Positions 1 through 6,421 of a DNA stretch of 18,381 nt are shown piece after piece. A program made the translations under genes and the position numbers. The DNA is from Candidatus Methanoplasma sp. (GTDB lineage Archaea; Thermoplasmatota; Thermoplasmata; Methanomassiliicoccales; Methanomethylophilaceae), in contig JAISPV010000136.1 in the NCBI GenBank assembly GCA_031274665.1, forward strand, positions 1 through 18,381, in the 5' to 3' direction. Positions within the stretch are counted from its first letter, which is position 1; each line of letters opens with the position of its first letter. A model generated the notes under the pieces. The model worked only from the letters and a program-made list of their open reading frames with translations, made no database searches and had not been told where the DNA came from.

Positions 1-2
1 GC

Positions 3-164
3 AAACTCGCAGACGTTTACATCTGTGATTTATGCTCATATTTCGAGCAGAAAGGAAATTGTGTAGAAAACCTGGGAGACTGGAATTTTGTCTCTCGGAT
101 TCACGACACACCAGCCAGCACCCTTAAACCGTCAAACTGTGAGAACGGAGAGTGTGACGCATGA
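3..164 (+). CDS. Cys-rich hypothetical protein, 5' end cut off by window
   Basis: Open frame entering from the left edge, with 53 residues visible before a TGA stop. I do not recognise the family. It has a CxxC pair (YICDLC) followed by three more cysteines (GNC, SNC, GEC), which would suit metal binding or a small disulfide/zinc protein. Its stop overlaps the next start in an ATGA arrangement at 161-164, and GGAGAG about ten bases before that start looks like a Shine-Dalgarno. The overlap is the main reason for believing it is real. It seems to belong to the compact plus-strand run that ends with the tyrosine recombinase, so it is probably a gene of the mobile element. The N-terminus and any domain there are not visible. 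Confidence 0.45.
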   Translation, partial: KLADVYICDLCSYFEQKGNCVENLGDWNFVSRIHDTPASTLKPSNCENGECDA

Positions 165-379
165 AGTACATTTTTCAGATACACGAACACACACTCAAAG
201 CGTTCAAAATAATGGGATTCAAAGATTCCCTGAAAAAAGAATGTCCAGGTGTTGAGTACGTAGGATCTACGGACAACGGTCTGTTCTTTGAGAACGTTTC
301 AACCCATGATCTGGAATGGCTCAAAAAGTTCTGTGAGGACATGAATCTACACTACAATGTATACAGTCTGGAAGTGTGA
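161..379 (+). CDS. Small hypothetical protein, 72 aa
   Basis: A 72-residue soluble protein with no signal peptide or membrane segment and no family I recognise. The start is supported by GGAGAG about ten bases upstream and by the ATGA overlap with the upstream Cys-rich frame. It is mixed charged and aromatic, and reads like a small alpha/beta fold (MKYIFQIHEHTLKAF at the start, LHYNVYSLEV at the end). The next gene, a 42-aa zinc ribbon, starts two bases after its stop, so all four genes are probably co-transcribed. Short, overlapping, unknown genes next to an integrase are typical of archaeal plasmids and proviruses, which is the most likely origin. Function unknown. Confidence 0.55.
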   Translation: MKYIFQIHEHTLKAFKIMGFKDSLKKECPGVEYVGSTDNGLFFENVSTHDLEWLKKFCEDMNLHYNVYSLEV

Positions 380-381
380 AC

Positions 382-510
382 ATGCACGAGTACGCATGTC
401 CAAAATGCGGATCCACCCATGTCCGGACTAACAAAGTGATCTCTCTGTTCAGTAGCAGAATTACGATCCAGTGTCTGGTTTGCAACCACAATTCATTCAG
501 ATATGAGTGA
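382..510 (+). CDS. Tiny zinc-ribbon protein, 42 aa
   Basis: A 42-codon frame starting ATG CAC GAG and ending TGA. It carries two CxxC knuckles, CPKC at residues 6-9 and CLVC at residues 31-34, about 21 residues apart, which is the layout of a rubredoxin-like zinc ribbon. Almost the whole protein is the ribbon. It starts two bases after the stop of the 72-aa gene and overlaps the recombinase start at 503 by eight bases, so translation is probably coupled. Single zinc ribbons of this size are common in archaeal viruses and plasmids and usually bind nucleic acid or a protein partner. A DNA-binding or recombination-accessory role is inference from context only. No other domain can be seen. Confidence 0.6.
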   Translation: MHEYACPKCGSTHVRTNKVISLFSSRITIQCLVCNHNSFRYE

Positions 511-1435
511 AATAATGAGCAAATATCCACGTTCCGTAGCATCCTCTATCAACAGTTTTGTAGAGGACATCAGAAAGGATCCTAACTACGCAGTCAGAAC
601 GGCTCAACATTACTTTGAGGAGTGTACCTGCGTATTCAAGATCTTACAGGAACACCGACCAGATATCCTTCCTCACAACGTAACGATAGAAGATGTAAAC
701 TGGTTGTTGCTCGAAATGAGGGATCGTGGATTCGCAGTCTCAACACAAAGAGGATATGTCTCCGCACTGCGGCAGATATGCACTCACTACGACAACAACA
801 CGATTGTACAAAAGAAGATCCGCTGGCCGCAGGATATGAGGCCGAATGTGGATTGGCTGACCTACGAACAGGCAAAGACACTCCTCGAATGTCCTAAGAC
901 CGCCAACCAGGACTTGATCATTCATCTGGAATTGTGCATGGGTTTTAGACGTTGTGAGGTCAGTAGACTACAACCGAAACACATCCTCAACAACTATGTG
1001 GATGTGGTAGGGAAGGGGTCGATGGGAGGTAAGATGCGATCTGTACCTTTCCATCCCAGGACAGCCGATGTCTTCTCTCGATATGATCGCTACCGCAAAA
1101 ACTTACATTCTGTTGCACAGGAAAGACACCGTACACCTCTGGACATGCCGGACAGGTATTTGGTGTACGAACGTGCAGGAAGGGTCTATAACTACTCCGA
1201 GGTCAAACTTACAGGTCTCGACAAGAATTTAGATCCACTCAAAGAATCTCTCGGATTCAACTTTTCAAACCACACACTAAGGCGCACCTTCGGTCGGACA
1301 ATGTACCGATCCGGTGTCAAGGTGGCCACCATCGCAAAACTTCTCGGTCACGAGAGCGAACAAAGCACGCTCCGTTACATCGGTGTTGATCTCGATGATA
1401 TGTCCGATGCGATGGATATTTTCAGTCTAAGGTAA
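503..1435 (+). CDS. Tyrosine recombinase / integrase (XerC/D-like), 310 aa
   Basis: Site-specific DNA recombinase of the phage-integrase family. The N-terminal ~110 residues resemble a SAM-like core-binding domain (helical, with TQRGYVSALRQI). The C-terminal catalytic domain shows the usual active-site set: Arg149 in GFRRCEV with Glu152 after it, Lys171 in VVGKG, His257 and Arg260 in HTLRR, His283 in LLGHES, and the nucleophile Tyr292 in LRYIG. Length and residue order are normal, so the enzyme looks active. The ATG overlaps the zinc-ribbon gene by eight bases; a second ATG twelve bases downstream is possible. A tRNA 3' end at ~3043-3072 is a plausible attachment site, which makes this the likely integrase of an element spanning the left arm. 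A host XerA role is less likely given the small unknown genes fused upstream. Confidence 0.9.
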   Translation: MSEIMSKYPRSVASSINSFVEDIRKDPNYAVRTAQHYFEECTCVFKILQEHRPDILPHNVTIEDVNWLLLEMRDRGFAVSTQRGYVSALRQICTHYDNNTIVQKKIRWPQDMRPNVDWLTYEQAKTLLECPKTANQDLIIHLELCMGFRRCEVSRLQPKHILNNYVDVVGKGSMGGKMRSVPFHPRTADVFSRYDRYRKNLHSVAQERHRTPLDMPDRYLVYERAGRVYNYSEVKLTGLDKNLDPLKESLGFNFSNHTLRRTFGRTMYRSGVKVATIAKLLGHESEQSTLRYIGVDLDDMSDAMDIFSLR

Positions 1436-1448
1436 AGAAGGAAAAAAC

Positions 1449-1622
1449 ATGATAGAAGGAAAAAATGTATCAGTGTCTCCAACGGTCGAAAAAATGAGGT
1501 ATCCAGACGAAATCAGGGATACCAAATCTGGACGGGCTCACCTGTTTTCTCTTCTGAGGCATTTATGGCCCCAGCAGATCGATCGGGATGACAAGCACGC
1601 CGTCATCCCTCGTGTATGCTAA
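1449..1622 (+). CDS. Possible small ORF, 57 aa, overlapping the 3' end of the ATPase gene
   Basis: ATG at 1449 follows the recombinase stop by 13 bases and is preceded by AAGGAAAAAA, a weak purine-rich ribosome site. It encodes 57 residues beginning MIEGKNVSVSPTVEKMRYP and stopping at TAA. The last ~60 bases run antisense to the end of the DUF4143 ATPase gene, so the C-terminal third may be out of its natural context. It could be a real small gene of the element, a gene truncated by insertion of the ATPase, or chance. I recognise no motif and would not rely on it. Confidence 0.25.
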   Translation: MIEGKNVSVSPTVEKMRYPDEIRDTKSGRAHLFSLLRHLWPQQIDRDDKHAVIPRVC

Positions 1623-2858
1623 TCCGCGCGTGGCGCACAAAACTGCTAAAAAAGAAGGTTCAGGCACATCTTCGCCGACCTTGTTTTTTAACTTAATGAG
1701 ATTTGATGCGGCTTTATCGATCTCGGAGGTTCCCAGTTCGACTTCGACAGCCCCCCATTTTCCGTTTTTAAGTTCGATGACCTCATCAACTTCCAGCCCC
1801 GTGCTGTCCAGATAGTGGAACACCGTCCCGTCTGAAGCAGAGGTGTAAACGCCCAGGTCTCGGTAGCATAGGGATTCGAAAAGTTGACCGGCCGTACTGG
1901 GGTTTCTCGCAAGCACTTCCGGCGATGCGTTAAGTGCGGCGGCCGCGAGGGAGGGGTCCGCAAAGTGAATTTTCGACTTTGAACGCAGACGAGCCTTTGA
2001 ACGAAGTGATGGCAACCACGCTTTCTGGTCATCGATCAGGAAGATCCTTCTGAGGTACTCGAGATAGTCCGTAAGAGTGTTTATTGCCGGGGGGCTGCCC
2101 CTTTCTGCCATGTCATCGATCAGAACCTTTGCCGTCGGTGATCCGGAACTGTTCCTGGCAAGAGATCTCAGCAAAAGCCCCATTGTTTTTTCATTTCTCT
2201 TTTTCTTATCTGCGCGGGAAGGGTCGGGGCCTATCACCTTTTTCAAATAATTAGCAGGTATTTTCAGAGCTTTATCATCGTCCAGGTCCAAAGCGGATGG
2301 CCATCCCCCCCTGCATATCAGACGCACTGCGCCTCTATAATCCATTGATGATTTGGTGTTCACCATCCTTTCGCCGTCGAACAGGTTTGAAAGTGATATC
2401 GTGCCGCTACTGTCTCCTGATTCGAACAGGGACATTGGGCGCATACGTACCTCTGCAAAACGACCGATACCGGAGTGGCGGGTTGCTTTTTTCGGAGAAG
2501 AAACAGAACTGGTAAGGATGAACGATCCCTTGTCGTGTTCAAGGTCTATTGCCCGCCTTGCAACATCCCACAGCTTTGGAACATCTTGCCATTCGTCGAT
2601 GAGGCGGGGTCTTTTTCCGGTCAAGGCAAGTTCCGGATCCAGTTCGGCCATGTTTGCCGATTCCTCGTCGCCGACAAACAACACTGATCGGGAATGGTGC
2701 ATGCCGGTCCATGTTTTTCCGCACCATTTAGGACCGGTGATATGTACGCCACCGAATATCTCCAACAGGTCTGATATCTCATCATCTACCACCCTTTGGC
2801 GGTAACTGCCGCTAATGTAGTTCGGAATTTCATCAGACATATGCTGATAGAAATACAT
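1563..2858 (-). CDS. AAA-family ATPase with C-terminal DUF4143 domain, 431 aa
   Basis: Predicted P-loop ATPase of the widespread archaeal/bacterial AAA_14-DUF4143 family. The N-terminal ATPase has Walker A GPKWCGKT (residues 42-49), Walker B RLIDEWQ (85-91) and a sensor strand FILTSS (113-118), followed by GIGRFAEVRMRPMSLFESGD, a signature of this family. The C-terminal half has the DUF4143 pattern with FESLCYRDL and a restriction-endonuclease-like core DEVIELKNGKWGAVEVELG. Length is full for the family. Substrate and role are unknown; members occur in many copies in methanogens and near mobile DNA. The start could be residue 7 (MSDEIPN): a TATA-like TATTAATA lies about 28 bases before that ATG, and no Shine-Dalgarno is seen at either. 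It is convergent with the recombinase gene and lies inside the probable integrated element. Confidence 0.85.
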   Translation of the reverse strand: MYFYQHMSDEIPNYISGSYRQRVVDDEISDLLEIFGGVHITGPKWCGKTWTGMHHSRSVLFVGDEESANMAELDPELALTGKRPRLIDEWQDVPKLWDVARRAIDLEHDKGSFILTSSVSSPKKATRHSGIGRFAEVRMRPMSLFESGDSSGTISLSNLFDGERMVNTKSSMDYRGAVRLICRGGWPSALDLDDDKALKIPANYLKKVIGPDPSRADKKKRNEKTMGLLLRSLARNSSGSPTAKVLIDDMAERGSPPAINTLTDYLEYLRRIFLIDDQKAWLPSLRSKARLRSKSKIHFADPSLAAAALNASPEVLARNPSTAGQLFESLCYRDLGVYTSASDGTVFHYLDSTGLEVDEVIELKNGKWGAVEVELGTSEIDKAASNLIKLKNKVGEDVPEPSFLAVLCATRGLAYTRDDGVLVIPIDLLGP

Positions 2859-2870
2859 AGTAATTATTAA

Positions 2871-2922
2871 TATTTTTACAGTATAATTATTGATAGTTTA
2901 GCAGTATTTTTACTGATAGTTT
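2871..2922. repeat. Paired short direct repeats upstream of the ATPase gene
   Basis: TATTTTTAC occurs at 2871-2879 and 2905-2913, and TGATAGTTT at 2891-2899 and 2914-2922, in a very AT-rich stretch just upstream of the ATPase start. Interleaved repeats in a promoter region could be operator sites for a regulator, or simply AT-rich coincidence. Confidence 0.35.
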
Positions 2923-3042
2923 TGCAAAAATTAACAGCTGGCCTTTCATAATTATTTTAAGGAAAGATCGGAAACCTGCTGTATTTACTACTCAATAATG
3001 GGGGTGTGAAACGGCTCGGCATCCTTGCAACTCGGGGTACTG

Positions 3043-3072
3043 TCAACTCCGGTTCAAATCCGGGTAGGTCCG
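3043..3072 (+). other. tRNA 3'-end fragment, probable attachment (att) site
   Basis: The stretch contains a good tRNA T arm: stem TCCGG (3048-3052), loop TTCAAAT (3053-3059), stem CCGGG (3060-3064). It is followed by a seven-base acceptor 3' strand TAGGTCC and discriminator G (3072). It matches the last 27 bases of tRNA-Pro(TGG) at 5753-5825 at 23 positions. The 5' half is missing: the bases at 3000-3006 do not pair with the acceptor strand, and no anticodon stem forms. A bare tRNA 3' end flanking an integrase-bearing segment is the usual result of integration into a tRNA gene. The acceptor GGACC...GGTCC plus G73 would suit tRNA-Arg, but the isoacceptor is not determined. Confidence 0.55.
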
Positions 3073-3164
3073 CTCCCGACCTCGGACAGTGTGGTTTTTC
3101 TGAAAATAAAGATGGCCATGTCCTCAAAAGTAGTTTGGGGTAAAAGGTTTGGAGGTGTCGTTAA

Positions 3165-4166
3165 TCATTCCATTGCAAGGGCGAGAGCATACTCGGCAAC
3201 GATCTTGCAGTTTTCCAGCAGCTTCTTTGAGCCGATCATCAGCGTCCCCACGGCATATCCGGGGCCATAGTCTGCTGCGATGTTCTTTCTCGAGGTCCTG
3301 CAGAAGCCTCCGAGCACTTCGTTGATCTCGTTTATGGTCTTCTCGGCCAGAAGCAGATCCTTTTCTGTCCAGCTCTTTACTGAATCCGTAAAAAGACTGA
3401 CTACTGTTTTCCCCAGTTTGTCTGCCTCTTTATTTTTCTCATACCCGCCGGCGCGTGCCGTCATCATCAGGAGGTAGTCCGATATTATGCATACTTGGTC
3501 GCCCATGTCTTCCAATACTCTGCACAAAGTGATGCAGGCGGTCATGAAATCTATCGAAATGCCCTTCTTGTGGGACAACACGGCATCTTTCTGATAAATA
3601 TTGCACTGCCTGCATGCAAGCCAGAAGATCCTGTCTATCTCTGTGTCTCTGGATTTCATGTCGTTAATGTTCTCAAAATCGCCTGTCAGGGCGGCATCGT
3701 ACATATCGCGCATCATTCCTCTGATCAACAGCCTCATTCTTTCGATTATTCTTCCGGGGTCGATCGTCTCATATTCAATGAGATCCGCAATAAGTATATG
3801 CGATTCGTCAGCTTCGACCGTCTCGATACCGATCGAGGTCTGTACGAAGTTGTTGACTGTAGATGTAATCGCACTGGAGATAGGTTCCTCCGACGTTATC
3901 AGTATTGACGAGTGTCCTGCGATATATGCGCCCACAAGCTGTCTGTATAAGAATCCGCGGTCTACGATGTTCGTAGCATCAATTACTTTTCTGCTTTGCT
4001 TGGAAGTGGGAGCGGTTCCCTTAGGGTAGATAGAGAGGCTTCCGTCAGGTTGAACCTGAATTCCTACTGTGTCATTCTTGTTCAGTCCGACTGAGTTTGC
4101 CCAGTCCTTCGGAAGAGTTATCATGAATGACGATCCTCCCGTGATCTGTACGCGTCTTACATCCAT
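3165..4166 (-). CDS. AbrB-PhoU phosphate uptake regulator, 333 aa
   Basis: Archaeal PhoU-family regulator. Residues 1-50 form a SpoVT/AbrB-type DNA-binding domain (RRVQITGGSSFMITLPKDW, then GLNKNDTVGIQV and SLSIYPKG). The rest is all-helical and reads as tandem PhoU repeats, with acidic helices such as YDAALTGDFENINDMKSRD and VCRVLEDMGDQVCIISDYL-like segments. Proteins of this build are thought to sense phosphate status with Pst transporters and control transcription; no pst genes lie in this window. Length is normal. The TATA box at 4191-4200 is ~29 bases before the ATG and there is no Shine-Dalgarno, so the mRNA is probably leaderless. It stands alone on the minus strand next to the probable integration boundary and is likely a host gene. 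Confidence 0.85.
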   Translation of the reverse strand: MDVRRVQITGGSSFMITLPKDWANSVGLNKNDTVGIQVQPDGSLSIYPKGTAPTSKQSRKVIDATNIVDRGFLYRQLVGAYIAGHSSILITSEEPISSAITSTVNNFVQTSIGIETVEADESHILIADLIEYETIDPGRIIERMRLLIRGMMRDMYDAALTGDFENINDMKSRDTEIDRIFWLACRQCNIYQKDAVLSHKKGISIDFMTACITLCRVLEDMGDQVCIISDYLLMMTARAGGYEKNKEADKLGKTVVSLFTDSVKSWTEKDLLLAEKTINEINEVLGGFCRTSRKNIAADYGPGYAVGTLMIGSKKLLENCKIVAEYALALAME

Positions 4167-4190
4167 ATTCTTGCGTTAGAATAAAGCGGA

Positions 4191-4200
4191 GTATATAATA
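4191..4200 (-). promoter_or_regulatory. TATA box for the AbrB-PhoU gene
   Basis: TATTATATAC on the minus strand is centred about 29 bases upstream of the ATG at 4166, the spacing expected for a leaderless archaeal transcript. The surrounding 4185-4250 is extremely AT-rich with several overlapping TATA-like words, so the exact box is uncertain. Confidence 0.45.
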
Positions 4201-4385
4201 ATATCTATATTTATAAAATATAAAATATAGTTAATATATATTCTACCTATTTGTTAGTATGTGTGTGGAGACAGATGGAAAATAATAAGTATAAGTTGTA
4301 GAATAAAAACCTTCTGGCTGTACCATCTCAAATGTAAGTAGGTCCAGATAGGCCGTTAATAGATGTTTGGTATAGAGAGCATCTT

Positions 4386-4497
4386 TCGGCGGTCGGACGC
4401 CTTTATAGAAAAATATAGGTGAGGCAACGAACTCCGTCGAACCTGTGCCCGACGGCCTCACGCCGACAGCCGTTCGGACACGAGGACAGACGCCGAG
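4386..4497. other. GC-rich foldable intergenic block in an AT-rich gap
   Basis: The 401-nt gap 4167-4567 holds no convincing gene. Its right part is GC-rich and self-complementary. GTGAGGC (4419-4425) pairs with GCCTCAC (4455-4461), continuous on one side with CGTCG (4435-4439) pairing CGACG (4450-4454). TCGGCG (4386-4391) can pair with CGCCGA (4491-4496) to close the block. It may be a small structured RNA or a leftover of another element. Neither strand shows a clearly placed TATA box, so direction is not assigned. Bases 4200-4380 are AT-rich, with nothing recognised. Confidence 0.3.
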
Positions 4498-4567
4498 AAA
4501 AAAATATGTGCGGGTCTAAAGTCGAAATGAGACATATGCATTCTACACCTTCATTCTTCGGGGTCTA

Positions 4568-5309
4568 TCAAAAAAGCAGCTTCCAACCTATGCCGTCGGT
4601 GCCCCTTTGCGACCGCATAAGTAGGGGATACAAATGCTTCTCGAAAGCAGCACCTTTTTCTTTGTCTGCGTCCGGGTACCCTCTTTTTTCTGCAATATGG
4701 TCAAGGGCAAAGTTTGAAAGTATATCTGCAATTTGTAACTCTACCCAGTCATGAGAAAGGGCACCCAATAGTTTTGGTATTATGTGTGGGTCTAGAGCTT
4801 TATTGCTATGCGGATCTATGTAAGCTGAGGTGATCGCACTAAAATCAATAAGCTCACTTACATCAGACAGATCCCATATCAACTGGTAAAGATGTGATTC
4901 CTGATTTTGGAGTTCAACATATCCGGACATCTTTTCTAAAAGGAGCTCTCTTGCCAAATCCTTTGCCTGTAATCCTTTTTTTCGCATTCGACGGTACAAA
5001 GTATTCGCTGATGTTCTGTGCATACTCTCTGTTTGTTCCCGTGATCCATGCACCCATGCGGTATTTTTTCATAAGTATCGATACCTCGGCGGCAACATCA
5101 TCTGCAGTTTTTTCTTCAATTAGGTGCTTAGGTACGATGCTTCCTTTCAGCTCTTCCAAAGGATTTCGCATAAGGTTGTTTTTCATTTCTTGGAAATCTT
5201 TTGTGAGCGTGCCATGTGTATCTAGCATAGACAATATGCCAGCAGTGACCTACAGACTGTTTTTATCCGGTTTGATAGTCCCCGCACCGGATTCGTCAAT
5301 GAATATCAT
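4568..5309 (-). pseudogene. DUF3800 family protein, interrupted by in-frame TAG and a frameshift
   Basis: The ATG at 5309 opens with MIFIDESGAG, the metal-binding DES-G start of DUF3800 (RNase H-like fold). At codon 20 the frame meets TAG (5250-5252), at a place where family members usually have an aromatic residue before a VxxGI strand; here the residues after it are VTAGILS. The same frame then runs on to a run of seven A (T7 on the plus strand at 4976-4982). There the homologous reading moves by one base and continues as LQAKDLARELLLEKM... to WVELQIADILSNFALDHIA, the second DUF3800 motif, and a TGA stop. Restored length would be ~246 aa, normal for the family. With two lesions it is most simply a pseudogene. 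Pyrrolysine readthrough of the TAG is possible in this lineage, but the frameshift would still break it. DUF3800 proteins are often linked to mobile or defence loci. Confidence 0.75.
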
Positions 5310-5400
5310 TTTGCATGTTACGCCCATATGCGAACATGCCTGAATATAAATTTATTATTTGTGACAAGGGTTTGAAATAGTGTTAATGCCTGATATTATT

Positions 5401-5440
5401 GGAGAGGGGAGAACGGGTTTTACCTGTTAGGCCCCACTCC
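5401..5440 (+). other. Imperfect hairpin in a gene-free stretch
   Basis: Within 5310-5752, an AT-rich stretch with no supportable gene, one 40-nt inverted repeat stands out: GGAG (5401-5404) with CTCC (5437-5440), GGGG (5406-5409) with CCCC (5432-5435), and ACGGG (5413-5417) with CCTGT (5423-5427) around a TTTTA loop. On the plus strand it is followed by GTAGTTTCTCTTTT, so it could act as a terminator, but no plus-strand gene precedes it. Otherwise I see nothing in this gap. Confidence 0.35.
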
Positions 5441-5752
5441 GTAGTTTCTCTTTTGCGCATGATTTGTTTTCAGCACTGCGTATTCAACAAGGCACCCTCA
5501 ACAGTTTGTTTTTCTGATTCAAAGATAGTGTATTACAAAGATTCCTTAGGGTTTACAAAGACAATTTAACTCTTTACCTGTGTTTAGCTCCAATTTAACT
5601 TCATGTTTTTCATATACTGGCTATTGTTCTAATGTAACCTAAAAGTTAAAACAAAAAGGTAGAGCCTTCAATAACGAAAAATGAGGCCGCCTTATTTTCT
5701 GCGTTTAAAAGTTATCGATTCAATAAAATGCAATGCTGGGGAGGGAGAGGAG

Positions 5753-5825
5753 TGGGCCTATCCGGATTCGAACCGGAGTCAATGGCTCCCAAAGCCACAA
5801 GTATACCAGGCTAGCCCATAGGCCC
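5753..5825 (-). tRNA. tRNA-Pro, anticodon TGG
   Basis: A 73-nt cloverleaf: acceptor GGGCCTA with TAGGCCC, anticodon stem GTGGC with GCCAT around loop TTTGGGA (anticodon TGG, reading CCA/CCN proline codons), T arm TCCGG-TTCGAAT-CCGGA, discriminator A73. CCA is not encoded. The D stem is weakly paired, but the AG...GG of the D loop is present. No intron. A TATA-like CTTAATATC at 5848-5856 sits ~27 bases upstream, inside the end of rdgB. Confidence 0.93.
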
Positions 5826-5847
5826 CCGGTCACTTGATGGTCATGAA

Positions 5848-5856
5848 GATATTAAG
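5848..5856 (-). promoter_or_regulatory. TATA-like box for tRNA-Pro
   Basis: CTTAATATC on the minus strand lies about 27 bases before the tRNA 5' end at 5825 and overlaps the last codons of rdgB. Spacing fits an archaeal TATA box. Confidence 0.4.
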
Positions 5857-6421
5857 GTTTACCACAAGGCCATACGATGTCGCTTATTTCTTTTAGGAGC
5901 AGTTCGACGGCGTTGCCTCTGTGTGAGATCCGGTCCTTCTCGTCCGGCGGGATCTCCGCAAAGGACCTTTTCCCGTCGTGGCTGAAAATGGGGTCATAGC
6001 CGAAACCTTCGGTACCTCTCTCCTCCTCGATGATCACACCGCCGCAGGCACCGGTAACGATGACGTCTTTATCGCCTATGCTGCACCCTATGCAGCATTT
6101 GAACACCGCACCCCTCTCCATGACATCCTTCATGAGCTTCAGTATCCCTTCGTTGCCTATGGTCTTCTGAACGTAAGCGGACCATACTCCCGGGAATCCG
6201 TTCAGGCGGTCGATGAAGAGGCCGGAGTCGTCGATGATGAAATCCGATATGCCGTCAGCCTTCAGTTCGGCCATGCCCTTCTTTACCACCTCCTCGAGTT
6301 CTGATGATTGGACCTCGTCGTACGGCACCCTCAGATGCGTGACCTCTATGCCGAGCCCTTCAAGGCAGTGCCGATACTCCTTTACCTTTCCGGGATTGGA
6401 GGTTATTATTTTGAGCATCAT
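5852..6421 (-). CDS. rdgB: XTP/dITP pyrophosphatase (RdgB/HAM1 family), 189 aa
   Basis: House-cleaning nucleotide pyrophosphatase that hydrolyses XTP, ITP and their deoxy forms to the monophosphate plus PPi, keeping deaminated purines out of nucleic acids. It is soluble, cytoplasmic and Mg-dependent. Family motifs are all present: SNPGKVKE (residues 8-15), IIDDSGLFID (62-71, metal-binding acids), FPGVWSAY (76-83), FGYDPIF (140-146) and SHRGNA (166-171). Length is standard. The ATG overlaps the stop of bud32 in an ATGA arrangement at 6418-6421; a second Met directly follows, so the start is one of two adjacent codons. It is co-transcribed with bud32, an arrangement seen in archaea, and its end overlaps the tRNA-Pro promoter. 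Confidence 0.93.
   Translation of the reverse strand: MMLKIITSNPGKVKEYRHCLEGLGIEVTHLRVPYDEVQSSELEEVVKKGMAELKADGISDFIIDDSGLFIDRLNGFPGVWSAYVQKTIGNEGILKLMKDVMERGAVFKCCIGCSIGDKDVIVTGACGGVIIEEERGTEGFGYDPIFSHDGKRSFAEIPPDEKDRISHRGNAVELLLKEISDIVWPCGKP

Noticed and set aside
3000-3072. A complete 73-nt tRNA, colinear with tRNA-Pro(TGG)
   Set aside because: Overall identity is about 46 of 73 with no gaps, but nearly all of it is in the last 27 bases. Acceptor, D and anticodon stems do not pair, so only the 3' end is tRNA-like.
4243-4461. 72-aa minus-strand ORF
   Set aside because: It begins inside the GC-rich foldable block, has no motif or ribosome site, and its composition changes midway as it enters AT-rich DNA.
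4976-4982. A programmed -1 slip on an A-AAA-AAG type heptamer to join the two DUF3800 frames
   Set aside because: The frames need a +1 (or -2) shift, not -1; the codons are GCG AAA AAA AGG, so the classic heptamer is out of phase. An indel is simpler.
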